From NCBI GenBank assembly GCA_025345505.1, contig JANVCC010010406.1, positions 16,520,373 to 16,584,372 of the forward strand: a stretch of 64,000 nucleotides of DNA, in the 5' to 3' direction. The position numbers and the translations under genes were made by a program. Shown one piece after another: positions 12,300-21,105 of this stretch (positions within the stretch are counted from its first letter, which is position 1; each line of letters opens with the position of its first letter). The notes beneath the pieces were generated by a model that was not told the DNA's origin, did not search any database, and saw only the letters and a list, made by a program, of their open reading frames with translations. The stretch is from Todiramphus chloris collaris. Its lineage: Eukaryota; Chordata; Aves; Coraciiformes; Alcedinidae.

Positions 12300-13818
12300 G
12301 AGCACTCCCGAGAGTGCTGAGGGAATTGGCAGAGGAACTTACCAAGCCTCTCTCCATCATTTATCAGTGATCCTGGTCAACTGGAGAGGTCCCAGATGAC
12401 TGGAGACTTACCAATGTGACACCCATCTATAAGAAGGGCAGGAAGGATGATCCAGGGAACTACAGGCCTGTCAGCCTGACCTCGGTCCCGGGAAAGATTA
12501 TGGAACTGTTCATTTTGAGGGCGATCACACAGCAAGTGCAGGACAATAGGGGGATCAGGCCCAGCCAACATGGGTTCATGAAGGGCAAGTCCTGTTTAAC
12601 CAACCTGATCTCCTTCTATGATCAGGTGACCCGCCTAGTGGATGAGGGCAAGGCGGTGGATGTTGTCTACCTGGACTTCAGGAAGGCATTTGACACCGTT
12701 TCCCACAGCATTCTGCTGGAGAAGCTGGCAGGTCATGGCATAGACAGGAGGACTCTTCGCTGGGTTAGAAACTGGCTGGATGGCTGAGCCCAGAGGGTGG
12801 TGGTGAACGGAGTAAAATCCAGTTGGCAACCAGTCACAAGCAGTGTCCCTCAGGGGTCAGTTTTCGGACCCGTCTTCTTTAATATATTCATCAATGACCT
12901 GGACAAGGGAATTGAATGTACCCTCAGTAAATTTGCAGACGACACAAAATTAAGCGCAAGTGTCGATCTGCTTGAGGGTAGGAAGGCTTTGCAGTGGGAT
13001 CTGGACAGGCTGGAGAGATGGGCTGAGCTCAATTGTATGGAGTTTAACAAAACCAAGTGCCGGGTCATGGACTTCGGTCATAACAAGCCCCAGCAACGCT
13101 ACAGGCTTGGGGAGGAGTGGCTGGAGAGCTGCCTGGTGGAAAAGGACCTGGGGGTACTGGTCAATAGCCATCTGAACACAAGCCAGCAGTGTGCCCAGGT
13201 GGCCAAGAAGGCCAATGGCATCCTGGCCTGTATCAGAAATGGTGTGACCAGTAGGAGCAGGGAGGTAATCGTACCCCTTTACTCGGCACTTGTGAGACCG
13301 CACCTTGAGTGCTGTGTCCAGTTTTGGTCACCACAGTACAGGAGGGACATCGAGGTGCTGGAGCGAGTGCAGAGGAGGGCAACAAAGCTGGTGAAAGGGC
13401 TGGAAAGCATGCCCAGTGAAGAGCGGCTGAAGGAACTGGGTTTATTTAGTCTAGAGAACAGGAAGCTGAGAGGAGACCTTATTGCCCTCTACAACTACCT
13501 AAAAGGAGGTTGTAGAGAGGCTGGTGTTGGTCTCTTCTCTCAAATTAGTAATGATAGAACAAGGGGAAATGGTCTCAAGTTGCATCAGGGGAGGTTTAGA
13601 TTAGATATTAGGAGGAAATTCTTCACTGAGAGAGTGGTTAGGCACTGGAACAGGCTGCCCAGGGAGGTGGTGGGGTAACCATCCCTGGAGGTGTTTAAAG
13701 AACTATTAGATGTGGAGCTTGAGGATATGGTGTAGTGGTTAGAGAAATGCTAGGACAAAGGTTGGACTTGATGACCCTGGAGGTCCTTTCCAACCATAAT
13801 GATTCTATGATTCTATGA
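12300..13818 (+). mobile_element. CR1 retrotransposon, 5'-truncated, inserted in the 3' LTR
   Basis: A 1.5-kb CR1 from the middle of ORF2 to the 3' end, closing with two ATTCTATG units at 13800-13818. It is cut at the 5' end near the PRVLREL block. It interrupts the LTR so exactly that the two LTR pieces together have the length of the intact partner. It is clearly younger than the ERV. No target-site duplication is visible, as is common for CR1. Confidence 0.95.
12303..13735 (+). pseudogene. CR1 ORF2 C-terminal half (reverse transcriptase)
   Basis: One reading frame runs through nearly 480 codons with only three internal stops: TGA at 12368-12370, TGA at 12785-12787 and TAA at 13676-13678; the natural stop is TAG at 13733-13735. 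RT blocks in order are [69 protein letters not shown] and the catalytic FADDTK at 12932-12949, all intact. The thumb and C-terminal part follow ([48 protein letters not shown]). The first two stops fall where other copies suggest Arg or similar codons, so CGA to TGA change is likely. The endonuclease half is absent, so it could not move by itself. Confidence 0.92.
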
Positions 13819-14023
13819 TTGTATATCATGTGGTTTATATGTTAATTCATTAGTATTATTGTTATTACTGTTGTTTCTTCTCTCTTTGTGTTGATCTATT
13901 AAACTGCCCGTATCTCAGCTCACAGGGTTTTACCTTTTTCTCCTTCCCATCCCACTGGGGGTGGGACATAGGGAGTGAACAGCTGCTTGGTCCTTAGTTG
14001 CTGGCTGGGCCTAAATCATGACA
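13819..14023 (+). repeat. 3' LTR, second part (split by CR1)
   Basis: Starts TTGTATAT, then carries the TTATTGTTATTACTGT block shared with the 5' LTR, a poly(A) signal ATTAAA at 13898-13903 and the CTCAGCTCACAGGGTTTTACC block. It ends CATGACA at 14023. Host sequence follows. Confidence 0.88.
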
Positions 14024-14929
14024 GCAACAAGCACCTCACCATCCCTTCCAAACTAACTACAGTACAGTAAACATTAATTCCATTAATATTAGGAATTGTA
14101 TTGTGCCAGAATTACAGAAAATATTTAACCATATATTCACAATCATAACATACTAGAGCCAGGAGATACGGTATTCTAAATGAAATACTGTCTGATAATG
14201 TACTAAATAAACACTAATGCTTATACACCAGCATGGATTAAATTACAAGTGAAAATGGAAGTGCAATGTATCAGATACTTGAGCTGTTATTATGTTCAGC
14301 AATTTATTGATAAAAAAATGCAACTCTAGTTCTCTGAGTAACACAAAACTCATATATGACACGCACTTCTTTGGAAATGCAACTTTTTTATTATCATATT
14401 ATGAGGGACATATTGGTCACCTTAATGGCAATTACCGTTGTCCAAGCAACATTTAGTATAGAGTCTTTACTTTCAGAACACATTATCATAGTAGCAGACA
14501 GTAGAAAGGAAAAAGGGAAAGGAAAAAAATCCCAAAAGCAACACTTTGCTAAAACTTGCAAATAATGCATCAGGGAATAAAACAAAGTCTGTTTATCAAA
14601 GTCGTCTTATATATTCAAGGTTTCCTCCTTGGTCTGGTGATAAACCAGCCTAAAGCCTGAAAACTGTTCCACAATTTATTACTAAATATCTGCAAGCTTC
14701 TGAAAAAACGCCTGGAAATAAATGGAAAGGCAGGGTCAAAATCAAAGCATTATATATCATTGTGTTTCCACATAAGTTGGAAACCTCCAGTAGCCTATGC
14801 TCAAAGCTACCTTATGTTTTCATATGAAAACCAGTTTGTTACCATAAATGCAATGTGGATGTTGCATGGCCCATTCATGACCAGCACAATTAGGATATTG
14901 CAAGACCTACAAAATATCTAAAGGGTAAT
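14024..14929. other. Non-coding spacer between ERV and CR1
   Basis: About 900 bases of AT-rich sequence with no gene, LTR or CR1 signal that I can support. The frames at 14356-14565 and on the opposite strand are short and featureless. Confidence 0.55.
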
Positions 14930-15654
14930 CAATGGTAATCTCATTTCCTACATCTCTCAAGCCCCTGAACCTCAAAGAATGGACTGGGGAAATGAAGTCC
15001 CTTTCTGCAGGAGAAAATCAGGTTTTGAGGAATCTGAACATACACAAGTCCATGAGACCCAAGAAGATGCATCTCAGGGCTCTGAGGGAGCTGGTTGTTG
15101 CCAAGCTATTCTCCATACTATTTGAAAAGTCATGGCAGTTCTCAGTGATTAGAGAAAGGGAAACATCACCCCCATTTTTAGAAAGACTAAAAAGGAAGAC
15201 CCTGGGAACTACCAACTCTGGATCTGGAAAAGATCTTTCTGGAAGACGTGTCAAAGTATAGTTCAACAAGGCCAAGGGCTGGAACACCTCTCCTTTGAGT
15301 GAAGTCAGAGAGAGTTGAGATTGTTCATCCTGAAGATAAGGTTCTGGGTAGATCTTATTGTGGCCTTTCTCTATAAAGAGAGCTTATAAGAAAGACTTTT
15401 TACCAGGGCACCTGACAAGGGGCACTGGTTTTTAACTGGATGTAGATTCAGATTGGATATAAGGAAGAATATTTTTATGGTAAGGGTTATGAGACACTAG
15501 AACAGGTTGCCCAGTGAAGCTGTGGATGCCCCATTCCTAGAAGTGTTCAAGGTCAGACTGGATGAGTCTTTGGGCAACCTGATCTGGTGAAAGATGTCCC
15601 TGCTCATGGCAAGGGTGTTGGACTTTCAACCCAAGCCATTCTATGATTCCATGA
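14930..15654 (+). mobile_element. CR1 retrotransposon, internally deleted copy
   Basis: Degenerate CR1 ORF2 begins near 14930-14985. A block like VLRNLNIHKSMRPKKMHLRA is followed by LRELVVAKLFSILFEKSW and then remnants of the PGNYR area. At about 15250 it jumps to FNKAK and then directly to the GLEHLS-type block near the C terminus, so the RT catalytic region is deleted. The 3' part follows (DIRKNIF, then a block like RHWNRLPSEAVDAPFLEVFK at 15480-15560) and the element ends with CATTCTATGATTCCATGA at 15637-15654. No intact frame remains. Confidence 0.85.
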
Positions 15655-18600
15655 ATAATGTCCTGGTGCTGAGTGGTTTAGTAATTTCAACTCATCTTCC
15701 TTTTCACTGTATGTAATGGGCTATGTAAGCAACTATGAAATGTAAGAACACATTATGCATGATAGGATCTGGTAGCAGCTCATGTACACATGGTGGCAGC
15801 AACCAATTCACAGGAGCTAAAGGTTAATTTGTAATAATAGTAATAATCCCTGTAATAGTAGTATCATCCTTGCATGTGCAAGCAGTCTTGACTGGAACTG
15901 TGAAGGTGAAGGGGAAATATTATAAAAATGTATTATTTGAGAGAATACTCTATACATCAGGCAGAGTTGTCCTAGGATGTTGAATACTGCTGTAAAACCT
16001 TCAAACTCCTTGAGTCCACAGCACATCTCTCAGCACATCTTGTTACACTGCAGCAAAATTTATCTTCCTTCAATAAGTGGTCATGTATTTATATGGATTT
16101 AATGCATAAATAAAAGCATGATTCATTTATACAATAAATTCCTGTTCCCCACTTTGGGAAATTTTATTACCCTCAGTTTTGTTTTGCTACACAATTTAAT
16201 GGCAAGCAATATTTTTCACATAAAATTGTATAAAATCCATTTTTGAATTAATTAAGTTTGATTAAGTGACATTTTCATTTTAGCAAAATTTCAAGGACAA
16301 GGAACTATGTGATAATGACAATTTAAAATTTTATTTACTTACTTACTTATTTTTGCCAAGATGCTCTGTGCTAACCCCCTTAAGCACATGGCATGGGTAT
16401 GGACAATGGAGCATCCTGCAGGAAAACTGTAAAACTTCTACCTTAGAATAAGAGCCAACAAAGTAAACTAAAAATCAAACATTCACCACCAAAAGCTGTA
16501 TTGAAATTTTGGCTGAAATCCAGGAAAAGTTAGTCTTCACCACTACTGCATAAAGTTTTATATGATACATTGCCATTTCTGAGGAAGCTGAAAAAATGAA
16601 GAGTTGAGTCTGAGAATGTTTTAACTTTTGTAACTAATACTTCATATCACTCTAATGTAAATCTAGGCCGCTCCATTTCAGCTGCATTCATTCATGCATA
16701 ACTGCAGACCACTTGTCTCACATGGTTTATAAAATAATCAGCATCCATCTTCTTTACTTTCTAAATCTCTACAGGACATGTTGTCTAACAGAAACTATGT
16801 TTTACTGAGGAAGATCTTGATAAATCTTATTCAATATGAAATAAAATGTGTCCATGCTTTCCTAATCGCACAGCATCTTTTCCCCTGTATACTGATGACT
16901 ATATATTGATGGTACAGAGTATGGACATTTGTTAAAGAGCATTAGTGCTGGCTGATCTCACTCTCTGTGTCTATTACTTAGACCGTACAATATAGCATTC
17001 ACAGTACAAGTACCTAACTGCCAACTATTGTTCACAGAGAATCACAGAGAACATCTTTTTTTGGCATGTTAAAGATAAATTGCTTAATCAAAGGATAGCC
17101 TGCCAAAGAAACACCCTAAACAGACAGATTTATCATTGTAGGTGATTTAGAGGGAATATAACAAAGAGAAAGTATGAGGAAAATTTTGCATTCAAAATGA
17201 GCATCCCTTCTATCCCTAGCAAGCTTCAACATACCTGGATTATAACATAATAATGAATTAAGTAATGGCTTTTGCATATATTTCTAATAGATTTGAATTT
17301 TGTTAGTGTAAGGATACAGATTATCTTGATGACATCATAGTTGTAGGTATAACAAAGGTCACAGTCCTATAGTAAGGGATGGTCTCAATTATCAAGGCAT
17401 TTTTGAATGCCCTTGTCATCTTTATAAAGCAGATTGGTGTATTTTGTTTTGTGCTTTGTTTTGCTGTAGTAAATCACTGATGATTGATTGGAGGAAGCAG
17501 ACATGGAATACTCTAGCCAATAAAACTACTGACTGACAAAAAACAGATCCTCCTTGACCATTGTTTACATGTCACAACCCTGATTTTCGATAGCTGTATA
17601 CTTGAACATTAACTTCATTAATCAAATGCCATGTCACTTGAAAAAGGATACCTTGCTAGATGCAGTAATCGTGATTTTGGAAGTTCTTAAAAAATATTGT
17701 AGTAACCAACAACATTGCATTTTCTGATAATATTCTGTGCTATTACAAGCTTAGAATTCCTCTTCACACAGTGTTGAAAAACAATCAAAAATTATAGCCT
17801 TAGTACTTAGATTTTTAAAAGATACCTTTTATATGTACAGATACTGTTTTTCATTTAGTTTTGACCAAACCTCTTCTATAAGAAAGGATGTTATAAATAA
17901 CTCACTGTTGCCTTAAACAAACTGCATAAAACTTTCATATGAACCTGGGCCTATTATCATCAATATGAAATTACTATATATATATATATATATATAAACA
18001 CATTGTTTATGCTGGAACTGACCCAAGTTCCACTTAGTTTAGTATCTTGCTTCCAAGAATAGTTAGTGCCATCTACTATAGAAGATGGAAGATATCTAAC
18101 TACAGGACAGCTTGATCACTTATGCTTTTTGCCCTGGAAAAACTCACCTGATGACTAGCAGTGTTAAGGACTGAACCTGTGTGTATCACACTGCTCTATA
18201 TATCACACTCTTGGTGTCTCACATCTTAAGAAAGTGAACAAAAGTGATGAGATTTTGATAAATAGCACAAAACCTACTTGGTTCATTGTTCTTTCTTTCT
18301 AAAGATAAAAAGCAAGTTATTGTTTCAGGGTTAAAAGATATTGCATATGTGATATGGATGAGCTATCAGAATTTAGGGACTGTGTGCAGTGTTTTACTCA
18401 GGATCCTTTGCTTAGTCCTCCTCCAAAGTCTCTTTCACCTGTTACATCAAAAGAAAATATACTCTTCTTCCAAAGAAGAAATCATAGAAAAAGAACTGCA
18501 AAAATTTCTAAATACTCATATGATAGTAAGAACAGTAGTTTTTTTTGTTAGCCATGCCTTAGCTAGAGCGTTATTGCTCCTAAAGGAATAAAATGATGAA

Positions 18601-19014
18601 GAATGAAAGATCTTTAAAGAAGAATATTAGCAATGCACTGAAATCTGTCAGTGTCCTGCATAACCAAGCTTCCTTAGAATATTTGCAGAGTTAAGTTAAA
18701 AAGTTTTCATCAGAAATGTGTAACAAATATTTATAAATATCATGCAGTATAGCATTAGAGCCTTCCCTGTCCAGATGCTTCCTTCTACAACTTTCTCCTG
18801 GGTACTGTCATTTTGCTTGTTTACTTCGGTATTTTAAATATGAAACTTCCATATTTCACTTGTTTCCCTATGAAAATTAAGAAATGCATTTTGTGCATAG
18901 CAGTGATGTTGATCCTGGGAACACTGCAGTGCAAACCAAATTAGAAACAAAGATAATGCCACTGAGAACCAAATAAGAAACACATTTGCCCCCTTTATCC
19001 ATCACATGTGAAAA
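15655..19014. other. AT-rich non-coding stretch
   Basis: No gene or clear transposon. A perfect TA dinucleotide run lies at 17974-17996. The frame at 18286-18591 ends in hydrophobic residues but starts at an ordinary ATG with no flanking signal, and I do not consider it a gene. Confidence 0.55.
17974..17996. repeat. (TA)n microsatellite
   Basis: Uninterrupted alternating A and T for 23 bases in AT-rich unique sequence. Confidence 0.95.
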
Positions 19015-20112
19015 ACAGATTCAAGACCATTTGAGGAACCTGAACATAGACAAGTCCATGGGAACTGAAGAGGTGCATTTTATGGTCTTGAGTCAACTGT
19101 CTGATGTAGTTGCCAAGCCACTCTCCATAGTACTTTAAAAGTCATGGAAGTCAGGTGAAGTGCCCAGTGACTGCAAAAAGGGAAACTTTGAAGACATTTT
19201 TAAAAAGCAAGGACCCTGGGAACTACTTACCTGTCAGCCTCATCTCTGTGCCCAGGAAGATCATAGAACAAATCCTCCTAGAAGCTATGCTAAGGCACAT
19301 GGAGGATGGAGGTGATTAGAGACAGGCTAGAATGCCTTCACCCAGGGCAAGTCTTGCCTGACCAACATAGTGACCTTCTATGATGGAGTGACTACTTCAG
19401 TGTACAGGGGAAGAGCTATGGATGTTATCATTTTGGACTTCTGTAAGGCCTTTGACACAGTCTTCCACAACATCCTTCTGTCTAAATTTGAGAGATATGG
19501 ATTGGATGGACCAATTGTTCACTGGTTAAGTAATTGGTTTTATGGTTGCATCCAGAGGACAGCGGTCAACAGCTTAATGTCCAGATGTAAATCAGTGATA
19601 AGTGATGTCCCTCAGGGGTTGGTATTGAGACTAGTACTGTTTAACGTATTCATCAACAACAGAGACAGTAGAATTGAGTGAAAACTCTCAGCAAATTTGA
19701 GAGCAGCAAGCTGAGTGGTGTGGTTGATGTATCTAATGGACAAGATACCATTCAGAGAGACCTGGGCAAGTATGACAAATGAGCCCATGGAAACTTCATG
19801 AGGTTCAAAAAAGCCAGGTGCACTTGGGTCAGCGCAGCCTCCAGTATTAATGCAGGCTGAGGACTGAAAGGATTGAGAGCAGCTCTGCAGAGATGAACTT
19901 GGAGGTACTGGTGGATGAAAAGCTGGACATAAGATGGCACCCTGGGCTGAATCAAATGAAATGTGTCCAGCAGGTCAATGGAGGGGATTCTGCTGTTCTA
20001 CTACACTCCAGTGAAACCTTACCTGGAGTATTGTGTCCAGCTCTGGAGTCCTCAACACTCATTGCAGTGGGGATTGGACTATATGACTTCTGAAGGTTCC
20101 TTTCAACATGAA
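19015..20112 (+). mobile_element. CR1 retrotransposon, copy A of a head-to-tail trio
   Basis: Starts near a HLRNLNIDKSMG-type block and runs through the RT region, with an open stretch at 19370-19681 carrying a block like IILDFCKAFDTVFHNIL and VPQGLVLRLVLFNVFIN. The FADD motif is lost: the local reading is FESS. After about 19930 pieces of ORF2 are missing, and the copy closes with a shortened 3' end at GATTGGACTATATGACTTC through TTCAACATGAATTATTCTG at 20070-20112. It is older and more damaged than the copy at 12.3 kb. The next CR1 begins at once. Confidence 0.85.
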
Positions 20113-21105
20113 TTATTCTGAACTACTCCATTTCCTCAGTGATGTGGATGAAGGAACAGAGTGCAATGCCAGCAAGTTTGCTGATGATACAGGGAAGAGT
20201 TTCTGACACACCAGCAGGCTATGCTGCCATTCAGCGAGACCTGGACAGGCTGGAATGTTGGGTGGGGAGATATCAAATGAAATACAAGGGCAAGCACAGA
20301 GTCTTGCATCTGGGAAAGAATAACCTCATGTACCCGTATAGGTTGAGGATTGACTTGTTTGAAAGTAGCATAGGGGAAAGGGACCTGGGGGTCCTGGTGG
20401 ACAGCAGGATGACCATGAGCCAGCAACATGCCCTTGTGGCCAAGAAGGCCAATGGCATCCTGGGGTGTATTAGAAAGAGTGCGGTTAGTAGGTCAAGAGA
20501 GGTTCTCCTCCTCCTTTACCCTGCCCTAGTGAGACCATATCTGGAATCTTGTGTCCAGTTCCAGGCCCCTCAGTTCAAGAAGGACAGGGAACTNNNNNNN
20601 NNNTCTTGTGTCCAGTTCCAGGCCCCTCAGTTCAAGAAGGACAGGGAACTACTTGAAAGAGTCCACCACAGAGACACAAAGATGATTAAGGGAGTGGAGC
20701 ATCTCCCTTACGATGAAAGTCTGAGGGAGCTGGGACTCTTTAGCTTGGAGAAGAAGAGACTGAGAGGTGACCTCTTTAAAGTTTATAAATATGTAAAGGG
20801 AGAGAGTCAGGAGGATGGAGACAGGCTCTTCTCTGTTATGGCCAATGATAGGACAAGGGGCAACGGGTGCAAGGTAGAACATAGGAGGTTCCATGTAAAC
20901 ATAAGGAGAACCTTTTTACAGTGAGGTAGACAGAGCAGTGGAACAGGCTGCCCAGAGGGGTTGTATAGTCTCCTTCTCTGGAGTCATTCAAAACCCACCT
21001 GGATGCATTCCTATGTGACCTGCTGTAGGTAGTCCTGGTCTGGTAGTGGTTTAGACCAGATGATCTTTTGAGGTCTCTTCCAACCCTTAACATTCTGTGA
21101 TTCTG
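20113..21105 (+). mobile_element. CR1 retrotransposon, copy B, with assembly gap
   Basis: A 5'-truncated CR1 abutting copy A. ORF2 is open from about 20139 to 20924, starting just before an intact FADDTG at about 20179-20196 and continuing through [57 protein letters not shown] and [13 protein letters not shown]. Its last part lies after a stop at 20924. The 3' end is CATTCTGTGATTCTGT at 21090-21105. A gap of ten N lies at 20594-20603 with an exact 47-base repeat on both sides; the repeat plus gap is 57 bases, so the frame stays open either way. Confidence 0.92.
20594..20603. other. Assembly gap (10 N) between duplicated ends
   Basis: Ten N. The 47 bases before it (20547-20593) and the 47 bases after it (20604-20650) are identical. 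This is what an unmerged contig overlap leaves; a real tandem duplication interrupted by exactly ten unknown bases is much less likely. Confidence 0.9.

Larger units (their letters stand above)
7532..14023 (+). mobile_element. Decayed endogenous retrovirus (ERVL-like pol), LTR to LTR
   Basis: This is an integrated retrovirus-like element on the plus strand: 5' LTR, lysine-tRNA-type primer binding site, gag-like debris, broken pol (RT, RNase H, integrase), polypurine tract and 3' LTR. The pol wording (for example YIDD in RT and the integrase core) resembles class III ERV-L elements of birds; this is recognised by eye, not by a search. No env is seen in the 550 bases between the end of pol and the 3' LTR. 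Stops, frameshifts and deletions interrupt every domain, so it is not functional. A CR1 splits the 3' LTR and another CR1 sliver lies at 9183-9268. I could not find a matching target-site duplication next to the outer ends. Confidence 0.9.

Noticed and set aside
12850-13303. Minus-strand and alternative frames over the CR1 copies (also at 20136-20458, 22299-22592 and 23224-23511)
   Set aside because: They are shadows of CR1 ORF2 on the other strand.
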